Positions 52,162 to 61,484 of a stretch of DNA of 64,000 bases are shown piece after piece. The stretch is from Muribaculaceae bacterium. Its GTDB lineage: Bacteria; Bacteroidota; Bacteroidia; Bacteroidales; Muribaculaceae. The DNA is taken from positions 77,450 to 141,449 of the forward strand of contig JAFYYU010000007.1 of assembly GCA_017557425.1 (NCBI GenBank), given 5' to 3'. Numbering within the stretch: position 1 is the stretch's first letter; every line of letters starts with the position of its first letter. Made by a program: the position numbers and the translations under genes. The notes beneath the pieces were generated by a model. It worked only from the letters and a program-made list of their open reading frames with translations. It was not told the origin of the DNA and made no database searches.

Positions 52162-54933
52162 ATGGACTATAACTATAAAGAGATAGAGAAAAAGTGGCAA
52201 CAATACTGGCGTGACAATCACACCTATAAATGCGAAATAGACCATAACCGCCCGAAATTCTATGTGCTCGACATGTTCCCCTATCCTTCGGGAGCAGGTT
52301 TGCACGTGGGTCATCCCCTGGGCTACATTGCCAGCGACATCTATGCACGCTACAAACGCCTGAAAGGCTTTAACGTGCTTCATCCCATGGGCTACGACGC
52401 CTATGGCCTGCCCGCTGAGCAGTATGCCATCCAGACGGGCCAGCACCCTGAAATCACTACCAATGACAACATCGCGCGCTACCGTGAGCAGCTGGACAAG
52501 ATAGGTTTCTGCTATGATTGGGACCGTGAGGTGCGCACCTGTGACCCCAAATATTACAAGTGGACGCAGTGGGCTTTCCTGCAGATGTTCAAGAGCTATT
52601 ATAACACCGAACTCGATAAAGCCCGTCCCATCGAGGAACTGGTAGCCCACTTTGAAAAGCATGGTACCCAAGACTGCAATGCCCACACAAATAGCACCGA
52701 CGAATTCACCGCTGACGAGTGGAATGCCATGACCCAGGTGCAGAAAAATGACGTGCTCATGAACTACCGCATTGCCTATCTGGGCAATACGATGGTGAAC
52801 TGGTGTCCCGCATTAGGCACTGTACTTGCCAACGATGAGGTGAGCGAGGGCGTGTCGGTGCGCGGCGGCTATCCCGTTGAGCAGAAGATGATGAGCCAGT
52901 GGTGCTTGCGCGTGTCGGCCTATGCAGGACGCCTCCTGCGTGACCTGGAAACCATCGAATGGACCGAGTCCATCAAGGAAACCCAGCGCAACTGGATCGG
53001 ATACAGCGAGGGTGCCGAGATGACTTTCCCCATTGCCGACAGCGACAAGAGCCTGTTGATTTTCACCACCCGTGCCGATACCATCTTTGGTGTTACCTTC
53101 ATGGTATTGGCTCCCGAGAGCATCTATGTGGACGAGGTAGTAACTCCCGACCAGCGTTCCGCTGTTGATGCCTATCTCGACGAGGTAAAGCACAAGACCG
53201 AGCGCGAGCGCATGATCGAGAAGAAAGTGAGCGGCGTGTTCACGGGCAGTTATGCCATCAACCCCATTTCCAAGAAGAGGATTCCCATCTACGTCAGCGA
53301 CTATGTGCTGGCGGGTTACGGCACTGGCGCCATTATGGCCGTGCCGGCTCACGACAGCCGTGACTATGCTTTTGCCAAGCATTTCGACCTGCCAATCATT
53401 CCGCTGATTGAGGGTGCCGACATCAGCGAGGAGAGCTTTGACGCCAAGGAAGGCATCATGATCAACTCCAGCAACGAGTACCTGCAGCTCAACGGCTTGG
53501 AAGTCAAGGACGCTATTGCCAAGACCAAGCAGTATATCGAGGAGTCGGGCATCGGTCACGTCAAGGTGAACTATCGCCTGCGCGACGCCATCTTCAGCCG
53601 TCAGCGCTACTGGGGCGAGCCGTTCCCCATCTATTATGATGAGAACAACCAGCCTCAGGCACTTGATGAGAAATATTTGCCCTTGCAGTTGCCCGAAGTA
53701 GACAAATTCCTGCCTACCGAGACGGGTGAGCCTCCTCTGGGCCGCGCCAAGGGTTGGGTGACGACTGACGGTTACCCGCTGGAGTTGAACACCATGCCTG
53801 GCTTTGCAGGTTCTTCGGCCTACTATCTGCGCTACATGGATCCGCACAACAATGAGGAACTCGTTTCGCGCGAAGCCGATGAATATTGGCGTCAGGTGGA
53901 CCTCTATGTGGGTGGTACAGAGCATGCTACGGGTCATTTGATCTATAGCCGTTTCTGGAACAAGTTCCTCTATGACTACGGCTATGTTTGCGAGGCTGAA
54001 CCCTTCCGCAAACTCGTCAACCAGGGCATGATCCAGGGTCGCAGCAATTTCGTTTACCGCATCAAGGACACCAATACTTTCGTCTCGCTCAACCTCAAGG
54101 AAAAGTATGACGTGACGCCCATCCATGTGGATGTAAACATCGTCCATACCGATGCGCTGGATATCGAGAAATTCCGCGAGTGGCGCCCCGAGTTCAAGGA
54201 TGCCGAGTTCATCCTCGAGAACGGCAAGTACATCTGCGGCTGGGCCATCGAAAAGATGTCTAAGTCGATGTTCAACGTCGTTAACCCCGACGACATCGTG
54301 GACCGCTACGGTGCCGACACCTTGCGCCTGTATGAGATGTTCCTGGGTCCCGTCGAGGCCAGCAAGCCTTGGGATACCAACGGCATCGACGGCGTGAACC
54401 GCTTCCTCAAGCGTCTGTGGGCCTTGTTCTACAAGGGTGACACCATGCAACTCACCGACGAGAAACCCAGTGCTGAGGCCTTGAAGTCGCTCCACAAGCT
54501 CATCAAGAAGGTGAGCGGCGACATCGAGACCTTCAGCTACAACACGTCTGTTGCCGCCTTCATGATCTGCGTCAATGAGTTGACGTCGATGAAGTGCCGC
54601 AGCCGTGAAATTTATGAGCCGCTGGTAGTGCTGTTGGCGCCCTTTGCCCCGCACATTGCCGAGGAACTGTGGCACGTGCTGGGTCACGACACCACCGTGT
54701 GTGACGCGCAGTGGCCCACGTGGAACGAGGAATACCTCAAGGAATCGACGGTGAAATATACCGTCTTGTTCAACGGCAAGCCCCGTTACAACGTCGAGGT
54801 GCCCGCCGGCACTGCCCAGGACGAGGTACAGCGCATTGCCCTTGCCGACGAGGGTGCCGCCCGCTGGCTCGACGGCAAGCAGCCCAAGAAGGTCATCGTC
54901 GTTCCCAACAAGATCGTTAACGTCGTCGTATAA
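52162..54933 (+). CDS. leuS: Leucyl-tRNA synthetase
   Basis: A 923-residue class Ia synthetase charging tRNA-Leu. HIGH motif as HVGHPLGY after [15 protein letters not shown] as [16 protein letters not shown], and a CP1 editing domain with [20 protein letters not shown] containing the conserved Asp. The leucine-specific insert before KMSKS and C-terminal anticodon-binding and terminal domains are present, so the protein is full length. The start at 52162 directly follows a heptanucleotide array. A long inverted repeat follows the stop. Confidence 0.98.
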   Translation: MDYNYKEIEKKWQQYWRDNHTYKCEIDHNRPKFYVLDMFPYPSGAGLHVGHPLGYIASDIYARYKRLKGFNVLHPMGYDAYGLPAEQYAIQTGQHPEITTNDNIARYREQLDKIGFCYDWDREVRTCDPKYYKWTQWAFLQMFKSYYNTELDKARPIEELVAHFEKHGTQDCNAHTNSTDEFTADEWNAMTQVQKNDVLMNYRIAYLGNTMVNWCPALGTVLANDEVSEGVSVRGGYPVEQKMMSQWCLRVSAYAGRLLRDLETIEWTESIKETQRNWIGYSEGAEMTFPIADSDKSLLIFTTRADTIFGVTFMVLAPESIYVDEVVTPDQRSAVDAYLDEVKHKTERERMIEKKVSGVFTGSYAINPISKKRIPIYVSDYVLAGYGTGAIMAVPAHDSRDYAFAKHFDLPIIPLIEGADISEESFDAKEGIMINSSNEYLQLNGLEVKDAIAKTKQYIEESGIGHVKVNYRLRDAIFSRQRYWGEPFPIYYDENNQPQALDEKYLPLQLPEVDKFLPTETGEPPLGRAKGWVTTDGYPLELNTMPGFAGSSAYYLRYMDPHNNEELVSREADEYWRQVDLYVGGTEHATGHLIYSRFWNKFLYDYGYVCEAEPFRKLVNQGMIQGRSNFVYRIKDTNTFVSLNLKEKYDVTPIHVDVNIVHTDALDIEKFREWRPEFKDAEFILENGKYICGWAIEKMSKSMFNVVNPDDIVDRYGADTLRLYEMFLGPVEASKPWDTNGIDGVNRFLKRLWALFYKGDTMQLTDEKPSAEALKSLHKLIKKVSGDIETFSYNTSVAAFMICVNELTSMKCRSREIYEPLVVLLAPFAPHIAEELWHVLGHDTTVCDAQWPTWNEEYLKESTVKYTVLFNGKPRYNVEVPAGTAQDEVQRIALADEGAARWLDGKQPKKVIVVPNKIVNVVV

Positions 54934-54940
54934 TTAAAAG

Positions 54941-55013
54941 AACTACGAATTACACGAATTAAGCTAATTTTACACCCTATAAACAATTAGGGTAATTTGT
55001 GTAATTCGTAGTT
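54941..55013. repeat. Long inverted repeat between leuS and rdgB
   Basis: 21-bp arms (54941-54961 and 54993-55013) differ at one position, which would be a G-U pair in RNA. Between them an inner ACCCTA/TAGGGT stem (about 54972-54992) gives a two-tier hairpin. A T-rich stretch follows, so it may terminate leuS, but the size and ACGAATTACACGAATT motif look like a repeated intergenic element. Confidence 0.8.
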
Positions 55014-55028
55014 TTAGTTTTTGAAATA

Positions 55029-55622
55029 ATGAAGAAGATTGTTTTTGCGACCAATAATGCACACAAGCTGCAAGAGTTGCGGCAGATGATTGGCGACCGC
55101 TATGAGGTGCTGGGTCTCGCCGACATCGGCTGCCATGAAGATATTCCCGAAACTGGCCATTTCATCGAGGAAAATGCCCAAATCAAGGCCCGTTATGTCA
55201 AGGAAAATTACGGTTATGACTGCTTCAGTGACGACACGGGACTGGAGATTGACGCCCTGGGCGGAGAGCCTGGCGTGCACTCGGCACGTTATGCCGGTCC
55301 AGGTCACGATAGCGAGGCCAATATCGACAAAGTGCTCTCTCTGCTACAGGGGGTGACCGAGCGCACGGCACGTTTCCGCACCGCCGTCGTCCTCTTACAA
55401 GGCGATGAGATACACTTGTTTGAGGGTCAGGTCGAGGGCGTTATCCTCACCGAGCGTCACGGCACTGGAGGCTTCGGTTATGATAGCATTTTCCAGCCCG
55501 TCGAGGGTGACGGCAGTACCTTTGCCCAGATGTCACCTCAGGACAAAAACCGCATCAGCCACCGCGGTCGTGCGGTCGCTAAATTGGTTGAATTCCTTAA
55601 TTTACAAGCTTCTACAAATTAG
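55029..55622 (+). CDS. rdgB: XTP/dITP diphosphatase (RdgB/HAM1)
   Basis: 197 residues. Hydrolyses ITP, dITP and XTP to monophosphates, keeping deaminated purines out of nucleic acids. N-terminal FATNNAHKLQEL is the substrate-binding motif; SDDTGLEIDALGGEPGVHSARYAG is the family signature; GGFGYDSIF and AQMSPQDKNRISHRGRA complete it. The start lies 15 bp after the long inverted repeat. Its 3' end overlaps that of the convergent deoC gene by 4 bp. Confidence 0.97.
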   Translation: MKKIVFATNNAHKLQELRQMIGDRYEVLGLADIGCHEDIPETGHFIEENAQIKARYVKENYGYDCFSDDTGLEIDALGGEPGVHSARYAGPGHDSEANIDKVLSLLQGVTERTARFRTAVVLLQGDEIHLFEGQVEGVILTERHGTGGFGYDSIFQPVEGDGSTFAQMSPQDKNRISHRGRAVAKLVEFLNLQASTN

Positions 55623-56560
55623 AAGGGCTTTTCCTCGCTGCCGGTGAAGGACTGGAACAGGGCGTTGGCCAGGCTTGATGCGCCGATGCGGAAGTATTGG
55701 TTGTTCAGCCACTTCTCGCCCAGCACTTCCTTGACGATGGTGTAGTACTTCACGGCGTCCTCGGTCGAGCGGATGCCGCCTGATGCCTTGAAGCCCACCA
55801 TGCGGCCGTGCTTCTCGTAATATTCCTTGATGCACTGGCACATCACGTAGGCGGCTTCCAGCGAAGCGCCTGGATAGATCTTGCCCGTCGAGGTCTTGAT
55901 GAAGTCACAGCCCGAGTACATCGACAGGATGCTGGCGCGGCGGATTGCCTCAGCGCTCTTTAAATATCCCGTCTCGAGGATGACCTTCAAGGGGCGCTCA
56001 CCCACAACATGCTTGATCTCGGCGATTTCATCGCACAATTCCTCGTAAGCCTCATCCTTAAAGTAACCCACGTTCAGCACGATATCCACCTCGTCGGCAC
56101 CGTCGGCAACAGCCAAAGCGGTTTCGGCGATTTTGGTCTCGATATGGGCCTGACTGGAGGGGAAGCAGGCGCTGCACACGGCCACATCGACACCGCTTAC
56201 CTCGAGCGTGCCGCGTACCACGGCGGCGAAGTTGCTGTAAACGCAGATGGCGGCAACGTTCTTGTACTGGGGATAGTTGTTGTCAAAGTCGTTGACTTTC
56301 TGTACAAAACGGGCAACGCTGCTCTCGCTGTCCTCGGTGGCCAGGGTCGTCAGGTCCACGCAGTTCAGCAGGAACTGCTGCACCTCGGGGGTGTTGTTCT
56401 CGGCAGCATGCTTGTCGATGATTTCCTGTACGGCGGCAGCCACGGCAGCATCGTCGATGGTGACGTTGCTCTGGTTGATGGCGCTCATGTACTTGTCCAT
56501 GGACTTGTGTTCGTGCTCGTGATGCTCACATCCGCATCCGCAATGATCGTGGTTACTCAT
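55619..56560 (-). CDS. deoC: Deoxyribose-phosphate aldolase DeoC with Cys/His-rich N-terminal extension
   Basis: 313 residues; cleaves 2-deoxyribose-5-phosphate to glyceraldehyde-3-phosphate and acetaldehyde in deoxynucleoside breakdown. TIM-barrel class I aldolase with Schiff-base Lys in DFIKTSTGK, and VILETGYLK, both diagnostic. The conserved NVGYFKDEAYEE segment is also seen. The first ~18 residues (HDHCGCGCEHHEHEHK) are rich in Cys and His and resemble a metal-binding tail; Met21 could be an alternative start without it. It follows the MazG-like gene by 19 bp on the same strand, giving a nucleotide-hygiene operon. Confidence 0.95.
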   Translation of the reverse strand: MSNHDHCGCGCEHHEHEHKSMDKYMSAINQSNVTIDDAAVAAAVQEIIDKHAAENNTPEVQQFLLNCVDLTTLATEDSESSVARFVQKVNDFDNNYPQYKNVAAICVYSNFAAVVRGTLEVSGVDVAVCSACFPSSQAHIETKIAETALAVADGADEVDIVLNVGYFKDEAYEELCDEIAEIKHVVGERPLKVILETGYLKSAEAIRRASILSMYSGCDFIKTSTGKIYPGASLEAAYVMCQCIKEYYEKHGRMVGFKASGGIRSTEDAVKYYTIVKEVLGEKWLNNQYFRIGASSLANALFQSFTGSEEKPF

Positions 56561-56579
56561 AATTCTAAAGTTTTATTGG

Positions 56580-56906
56580 TTAATGTTTTAGTTTTTCATT
56601 GTCTAAATGACGGTGGCTGTCGCGGGCTGTCTTTTTGGCGAAATTGCGTTCCAGGGCCGCGTCCAGGTCGATGCCCGTCTGGTTGGCCAGGCACATCACC
56701 ACCCACAGCACATCGGCCAACTCGTCGGCCAGGTCCAGGTCGTCGCCTGGTTTGCACGACTGATCGCCATAACGACGTGCTATCACGCGCGCCACTTCAC
56801 CCACTTCCTCGGTTAGCACCGCCATATTGGTCAGTTCGCTGAAGTAGCGCACCCCATACTGCTTGATCCAAGCGTCAACACGCTCTTGAGCCTCTTGTAT
56901 CGTCAT
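56580..56906 (-). CDS. MazG-like nucleotide pyrophosphohydrolase
   Basis: A 108-residue all-alpha NTP-PPase fold. The metal-binding pattern EExxE in LTEEVGEVAR and ExxD in LADELADVLW are both present at the usual spacing, with a KTARDSHRH tail common in the MazG-like subfamily. It probably hydrolyses non-canonical or excess (d)NTPs to monophosphates. It is the first gene of a two-gene unit with deoC. The -7 box (56915-56922) is only 8 bp from the ATG, so the mRNA would be almost leaderless. Confidence 0.92.
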   Translation of the reverse strand: MTIQEAQERVDAWIKQYGVRYFSELTNMAVLTEEVGEVARVIARRYGDQSCKPGDDLDLADELADVLWVVMCLANQTGIDLDAALERNFAKKTARDSHRHLDNEKLKH

Positions 56907-56914
56907 ATCGACTA

Positions 56915-56922
56915 CAAAGATA
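56915..56922 (-). promoter_or_regulatory. -7 box for the mazG-like/deoC unit, close to the start codon
   Basis: The reverse strand reads TATCTTTG, exact to TAnnTTTG. Only 8 bp separate it from the ATG at 56906, leaving a leader of a few nucleotides. Confidence 0.55.
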
Positions 56923-57055
56923 ATTCTTTTTTATCTTCGGCTTGGGAGTAAATAGCCGTTTTTTACAGTTTTTGGTGATATTTCTTTGTCATGTCGAGAA
57001 TTATGTCTATTATTGCTCCCTGAAAACAATCATTACTTCAAAACCTCTCGAAACA

Positions 57056-57430
57056 ATGACAGAAAAAAAGTACAACCCCAAAGCCATTGCTAAAACAATT
57101 GACGTCGAGGAAGTTTACGACCTGGACGTGACCATTGCCCGTTTCATCCTGCCGCGACTCATGGTGTTCAAGAAGCATTGTGAAGGCACCCCGCGCGTCA
57201 ATATGACCAAAAAGGAATGGAACGAGATTCTCGACAAGATGATCTATGCCTTTGAGCGCATCGCTTGCCAGACCGAGGAGGAAACTCCCGAATACAAGGC
57301 CTATATCAAGGCCATCTGGAACAACGAGGAAGACCTTGCCGACCTCAAGCGTGCCGCCAAAGCCTCGCTCAAGCCCATCGCCGATGGCCTCTCGCTCTAC
57401 CACAAGTATTACCGCAGCCTGTGGTGGTAG
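57056..57430 (+). CDS. Small conserved-looking protein of unknown function
   Basis: 124 residues from MTEKKYNPKA; the frame extends back to 56942 but the upstream part is unlike a protein and rich in Cys, Phe and Tyr, so the ATG at 57056 is preferred. The sequence is mostly helical and charged (WNEILDKMIYAFERIACQTEEETPEYKAYIKA, then LADLKRAAKASLKPIADGLSLYHKYYRSLWW). Short helical proteins of this shape occur with phage and Bacteroidota genomes without known function. It stands alone on the plus strand. I do not recognise a family with confidence. Confidence 0.75.
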   Translation: MTEKKYNPKAIAKTIDVEEVYDLDVTIARFILPRLMVFKKHCEGTPRVNMTKKEWNEILDKMIYAFERIACQTEEETPEYKAYIKAIWNNEEDLADLKRAAKASLKPIADGLSLYHKYYRSLWW

Positions 57431-57502
57431 TTTTTTGAATTTTGAATTAGGAATTGGGAATTGGGAGGCGGATGTTCTCTAAACTGCTCGCGCCAGCGAG
57501 CA

Positions 57503-57537
57503 TCCTAAAACCTAAAACCTAAAGCCTAAAGCCTAGA
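57503..57537. repeat. Heptanucleotide array upstream of the outer-membrane protein gene
   Basis: Five units of consensus CCTARAR at strict 7-bp period, 39 bp before the next start. This is the most regular array in the window (two adjacent pairs of identical units). Confidence 0.85.
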
Positions 57538-57575
57538 ACACAATTTCATGTGGAGTCGTCCGTTATTATAGAAAA

Positions 57576-58307
57576 ATGAAAATGACGATGAAACGGACTT
57601 TTTTGATTCTATCATTAATATTAATAATGACTCCTGCCGCCTTGTTCGGCCAGGAAACTGAGTCTTTATATACCGGTTGGGGCGCTGGTTTCCACCTCGG
57701 TGTGGGCGCCATGGTCCCCACAGGCTCGCTGGGTGATGACCTGAAGGGATGTGCCGTGTTCACGGGCGGTGTCGATTTCGAGTATCGTCGCGCCAGACTC
57801 AAAATTGACGTGAACTATAGCCAGCCCTCGTTCAAGAACGAGAACCCTTATGCCGTTTATGACAGCCAAGGACGCAACCTGCAGCAAAACGGCACGGCAA
57901 GCACAACGTCATTTGGTGCAGACTTTCAACTGGGCTATACGGTTTGGCGACAAGGCAAGGTCAGCATCACGCCATGCGTGGGCATGAACTTCAACCGCCT
58001 GAGGTGGGACATGAACACCATCAAGTGGGAAAAGGATGATGAAGGAGTGGAAAGACCGCAGATCGACAATGTGACCGACGTGCATGAAAACAGCACGGGC
58101 TTTACGGCGAGTGTTGACGTGGATATCCTGCTGGGTGGCAAATTCGTCGATATGGGCGGTAAGAGCCATTACACCTCATCGGTGCGCATCACCCCCTTTA
58201 TCACTCATACCGGTTACAGCAACCTGTCGCCAGCTGTCAAGGGCAACTGGATCGGCGTGACGGTGAGCTATGCCGGCCTCTCCCGTCTCCTTTCCACTAA
58301 CGACTAA
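57576..58307 (+). CDS. Probable outer-membrane beta-barrel protein of unknown function
   Basis: 243 residues (Met5, MKRTFLIL, is an equally likely start). Signal peptide cleaved near LFGQ-ET. The mature part is a series of alternating amphipathic strands rich in Gly and aromatics (GWGAGFHLGVGAMVPTG, FTGGVDFEYRRARLKIDVNY, GADFQLGYTVWRQGKVSITPCVGMNF), fitting a small 8-10 strand barrel of the OMP_b-brl type. The final strand VGTVSYAGLS-like end (IGVTVSYAGLSRLL) is not a canonical terminal Phe. Function is unknown. Another heptad array overlaps the stop codon. Confidence 0.75.
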   Translation: MKMTMKRTFLILSLILIMTPAALFGQETESLYTGWGAGFHLGVGAMVPTGSLGDDLKGCAVFTGGVDFEYRRARLKIDVNYSQPSFKNENPYAVYDSQGRNLQQNGTASTTSFGADFQLGYTVWRQGKVSITPCVGMNFNRLRWDMNTIKWEKDDEGVERPQIDNVTDVHENSTGFTASVDVDILLGGKFVDMGGKSHYTSSVRITPFITHTGYSNLSPAVKGNWIGVTVSYAGLSRLLSTND

Positions 58308-58316
58308 AGACTATTT
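58296..58316. repeat. Heptanucleotide array overlapping the 3' end of the beta-barrel gene
   Basis: Three units of consensus ACTANNN at 7-bp period; the stop codon of the beta-barrel gene lies inside the second unit. Confidence 0.6.
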
Positions 58317-58327
58317 AACTAATAATT

Positions 58328-58360
58328 CTTGCTGGGATTCATTTCTTTATTCTACTTTTG
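58328..58360 (+). promoter_or_regulatory. Promoter of the DUF4294 gene; implies a near-leaderless mRNA
   Basis: CTTG (58328-58331), 21-bp spacer, then TACTTTTG (58353-58360), exact to TAnnTTTG. The ATG at 58370 is 9 bp after the box. The in-frame codon at 58358 used for a longer reading would lie inside the promoter and is rejected. Confidence 0.65.
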
Positions 58361-58369
58361 CCGCGAGAA

Positions 58370-59026
58370 ATGAAACGATTATTCCTCATATTGGCTATGG
58401 CCATGACTATGACGGCTTTAACGGGCGCCAAAGCGCACGCTGCACCCGCTGTGGAGGATCCCCTCGATAATCTGGAGTTGCCCTCGGTGTTGCAAAAGAC
58501 CTTCGCTGGCTACTACCACTTCATCGAGCCCTCGACGGGCGACACATTGGCGATGATCGTTTTCAACCCCATCATCATCTATCCGCGTGAGCGTTTCCGC
58601 AACAAGGCCGAGGAAAAATACTACTGGAAAACCGTGCGCGACGTCAAGAAGACGCTGCCCTATGCCAAACTCATCAGCTCCACCTTGCTGGAGACCTATG
58701 AGTATATAGACACCTACCAGACCCAGAAGCAGAAACAGGCCTATCTGAAGCGGTTTGAAAAAGAACTGTTCAACCAGTACAAGCCGCAGATGAAGAAAAT
58801 GACCAAAAGCCAGGGCAAGCTGCTCATTAAGCTCATCAACCGTGAGACCAACCAGAGCAGCTACAGCATCCTGAAGGCTTTCCTGGGTACCTTCAGGGCA
58901 GGTTTTTGGCAGACCTTCAGCAAATTCTTCGGCGCCAGCCTCAAGCAGGGCTACCACCCCAACAAGGATAAGCAGGACGCCATGATCGAGCGCATTTGCA
59001 TCCGCGTTGAGCAAGGCGCCCTCTAA
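58370..59026 (+). CDS. DUF4294 family exported protein
   Basis: 218 residues from MKRLFLIL. Signal peptide cleaved near AHA-AP (~20). The segment ARNKAEEKYYWKTVRDVKKTLPYAKL-like (RNKAEEKYYWKTVRDVKKTL) and LETYEYIDTYQTQKQKQAYLKRFEKELF are the hallmarks of DUF4294, a Bacteroidota periplasmic or envelope family of unknown role. Predicted mostly helical with a basic surface. The promoter lies so close that the transcript should have a leader of only a few bases. It precedes metG but is separated from it by a repeat-rich gap. Confidence 0.88.
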   Translation: MKRLFLILAMAMTMTALTGAKAHAAPAVEDPLDNLELPSVLQKTFAGYYHFIEPSTGDTLAMIVFNPIIIYPRERFRNKAEEKYYWKTVRDVKKTLPYAKLISSTLLETYEYIDTYQTQKQKQAYLKRFEKELFNQYKPQMKKMTKSQGKLLIKLINRETNQSSYSILKAFLGTFRAGFWQTFSKFFGASLKQGYHPNKDKQDAMIERICIRVEQGAL

Positions 59027-59084
59027 CCCTCCACTGTTCCAAAGGCAACAAATAACCCCACCAAGACTTAGGGACATTTTTCTT

Positions 59085-59156
59085 AACACGAATGTCCATC
59101 AATGACCATAAATGGATTCATCAATTATTGATGACCATTCGTGGTTCATTCGTGTT
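59085..59156. repeat. Compound inverted repeat upstream of metG
   Basis: Outer arms AACACGAATG (59085-59094) and CATTCGTGTT (59147-59156); an inner TCATCAAT/ATTGATGA dyad near 59118-59134. It shares the ACGAAT/ATTCGT theme with the inverted repeat after leuS, suggesting a common repeat family. Confidence 0.7.
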
Positions 59157-59173
59157 CAATAAACACTTGTGTA

Positions 59174-59208
59174 ACTAAAAACTAAGGTCTAAGGCCTAAA
59201 GTCTAAAG
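59174..59208. repeat. Heptanucleotide array upstream of metG
   Basis: Five units of consensus NCTAARR at strict 7-bp period, ending 10 bp before the metG -7 box. It occupies the position where a -33 element would be expected. Confidence 0.8.
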
Positions 59209-59217
59209 TCTTTTTAC

Positions 59218-59225
59218 TACCTTTG
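59218..59225 (+). promoter_or_regulatory. -7 box of metG
   Basis: TACCTTTG, exact to TAnnTTTG, 46 bp before the ATG at 59272. The -33 region is taken up by a heptanucleotide array and has no TTTG. Confidence 0.55.
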
Positions 59226-59271
59226 TGGGCTCAAACGGATAAATAACGACTATAACATTTTTCGATACACA

Positions 59272-61338
59272 ATGGAACAAGAGAAGAAATTTGCCCGCAC
59301 GCTGGTGACGACGGCGCTGCCCTATGCTAACGGACCTGTCCACATCGGCCACTTGGCTGGCGTGTATGTGCCTGCCGACATCTACGTGCGCTACCTGCGC
59401 CTGCAGGGCGTGGACGTGATGTTTGTGGGCGGCAGTGACGAGCACGGCGTCCCCGTGACGCAGCGTGCCCGCAAGGAGGGCATCACCCCCCAGCAGGTGG
59501 TGGACCGTTACCACCAGATCATCAAGGATTCGTTTGAGGAGCTGGGTATCTCCTATGATATCTACAGCCGCACGACCAGCAAGATACATCACCAGTTCGC
59601 TGCAGAGTTCTTCCGCAAACTCTATGACGACGGCAAACTCATCGAGAAGGTGACCAAGCAGTTCTATGATGAGCAGGACGGCAAATTCTTGACCGACCGT
59701 GATGTCGAGGGCGAGTGCCCCTATTGCCACCATCCCGCCGCTAAGGGTAACCAGTGTGAAGACGGCTGTGGCCGCGACCTGGATCCCACCGAGCTCATCA
59801 ACCCGCATGCCAAGGACAGCGACCATCCGCTCGTCCTCAAGGACACCACCAACTGGTTCCTGCCCCTCAACGAGTATGAGGGCTGGCTCAAGGAATGGAT
59901 CCTCGAGGGCCATCAGGAATGGCGCAGCAACGTCTATGGCCAGTGCAAATCATGGCTCGACAACGGGCTGCAGCCCCGCGCCATGACACGCGACCTGGAT
60001 TGGGGTATCCCCGTGCCCGTCGAGGGTGCCGACGGCAAGGTGCTCTACGTGTGGTTTGACGCGCCCATCGGCTACATCAGCAACACCAAGGAGCTGTGCG
60101 ACGCCCAGCCCGACCGCTGGGGCACGTGGCAGCAGTGGTGGCAGCAGGAGGACACGCGCCTGATCCACTTCATCGGCAAGGATAACATCGTGTTCCACTG
60201 CATTATCTTCCCCACGATGATGAAGGCCCATGGCGATTACGTCATGCCCGACAACGTGCCGGCCAACGAATTCCTCAACCTCGAGGGCGACAAGATCTCG
60301 ACCAGCCGCAACTGGGCCGTGTGGCTGCATGAGTACCTGCAGGACTTCCCCGGCAAACAGGACGTGCTGCGCTATGTGCTCACCGCCAATGCCCCCGAGA
60401 CCAAGGACAACGACTTCACCTGGAAGGATTTCCAGGCCCGCAACAACAACGAGCTGGTGGCCATCCTGGGCAACTTCGTGAACCGCGCTCTGGTGCTGAC
60501 CCACAAGTTCTGCGGCGGTATCGTGCCCGAGGTGGGCGAACTCACTGACGTCGACCGCGAGGCCGTCGAGGAATTCAAGAACGTGAAAGCCACGTTGAGC
60601 GACAACATCGAGCATTTCCACTTCCGCGAGGCCCAGAAGGATGCCATGAACCTGGCACGCATCGGCAACAAGTACCTTGCCGACACCGAGCCCTGGAAGC
60701 TTGCCAAGACTGACATGGCGCGCGTGCAGACCATCATGCACCTGGCCCTGCAGATTACCGCCAACCTGGCGATTGCTTTCGAGCCGTTCCTGCCCTTCAG
60801 CTCAGCAAAACTGCGCGGCATGATTGGCATGGAGAAGGCCGACTGGAGCCGCCTGGGCGACATCGACATCCTGCCCGCTGGACGCCAGCTGGAGCAGCCC
60901 GTGCTGCTGTTCGAGAAGATCGAGGACAGTGTCATCGACGCACAGATCCAGCGTCTGGAGCGCATCAAGCAGGAGAACATCATCAACAACTTCAAGCCCA
61001 AGCCCGTTACCACGTCGTGCACCATCGACGACTTTGCCAAGCTGGACATCCGCGTAGGCACCGTCGTGGAGTGCGAGAAGGTGAAAAAGGCCGACAAACT
61101 GCTGAAATTCACCATCGACGACGGCATGGCAGGACGCACCATCATCAGCGGCATCGCCAAGTTTTATGAGCCCGAGGACCTTGTGGGCAAGCAGGTGTGC
61201 TTCATCGCCAACTTCCCGCCCCGCAAACTCAAGGGCATCGAGAGCCAGGGCATGATCCTGAGCGCCGAGGATGCCGGCGGACGCCTCGTCGTCATCGGCC
61301 CCACCGGCCCCGTCAAGCCCGGCTGCCAAGTAGGGTGA
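59272..61338 (+). CDS. metG: Methionyl-tRNA synthetase
   Basis: A 688-residue class I synthetase, E. coli-type with zinc knuckle and C-terminal tRNA-binding domain. HIGH motif as HIGHLAGVY after YANGPV, zinc Cys in [18 protein letters not shown], signature KMSKS replaced by [11 protein letters not shown] as is usual in MetRS of this type. The C-terminal ~110 residues form an EMAP/Arc1p-like OB domain ([23 protein letters not shown]). It supplies Met-tRNA for initiation and elongation. Full length; two hairpins follow the stop. Confidence 0.98.
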   Translation: MEQEKKFARTLVTTALPYANGPVHIGHLAGVYVPADIYVRYLRLQGVDVMFVGGSDEHGVPVTQRARKEGITPQQVVDRYHQIIKDSFEELGISYDIYSRTTSKIHHQFAAEFFRKLYDDGKLIEKVTKQFYDEQDGKFLTDRDVEGECPYCHHPAAKGNQCEDGCGRDLDPTELINPHAKDSDHPLVLKDTTNWFLPLNEYEGWLKEWILEGHQEWRSNVYGQCKSWLDNGLQPRAMTRDLDWGIPVPVEGADGKVLYVWFDAPIGYISNTKELCDAQPDRWGTWQQWWQQEDTRLIHFIGKDNIVFHCIIFPTMMKAHGDYVMPDNVPANEFLNLEGDKISTSRNWAVWLHEYLQDFPGKQDVLRYVLTANAPETKDNDFTWKDFQARNNNELVAILGNFVNRALVLTHKFCGGIVPEVGELTDVDREAVEEFKNVKATLSDNIEHFHFREAQKDAMNLARIGNKYLADTEPWKLAKTDMARVQTIMHLALQITANLAIAFEPFLPFSSAKLRGMIGMEKADWSRLGDIDILPAGRQLEQPVLLFEKIEDSVIDAQIQRLERIKQENIINNFKPKPVTTSCTIDDFAKLDIRVGTVVECEKVKKADKLLKFTIDDGMAGRTIISGIAKFYEPEDLVGKQVCFIANFPPRKLKGIESQGMILSAEDAGGRLVVIGPTGPVKPGCQVG

Positions 61339-61340
61339 GA

Positions 61341-61419
61341 TTCAAGCGGCACGGGTCGCTTGAAGTTTAGAGATTAATGTTTAGTGGTTAGAGAGATTTC
61401 TCTGGCCACTTTTCTTTTT
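61341..61419 (+). terminator. Terminator region of metG (two hairpins)
   Basis: The first hairpin TTCAAGCG/CGCTTGAA (61341-61364) lacks a T-run. The second, AGTGG-TT-AGAGA (61383-61394) with TCTCT-GG-CCACT (61399-61410), has a four-base loop and is followed by a T-rich tail (61411-61419); it is the functional terminator. Confidence 0.8.
61364..61391. repeat. Degenerate heptanucleotide array after metG
   Basis: Four units of consensus WGNTTAR at 7-bp period, the complement orientation of the NCTAARR arrays. It lies between the metG hairpin and the terminator, overlapping the terminator's left arm. Confidence 0.5.
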
Positions 61420-61484
61420 ATATGATGTGAAAGAATGACTAAAACGGGCGATTATATTAAAGAAGGTTAAATAATGGCCAAAAA

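Noticed and set aside
52813..54687. A 624-codon open frame on the reverse strand inside leuS
   Set aside because: It is the antisense shadow of a strongly conserved, complete leuS with all catalytic motifs. High-GC codon usage often leaves the opposite frame open; the antisense protein shows no recognisable domain.
57503..57537. Resemblance of the heptad array to plant-type telomere repeat (CCCTAAA)
   Set aside because: The array is only five degenerate units, inside a bacterial chromosome and between two intact genes; similarity is due to base composition.
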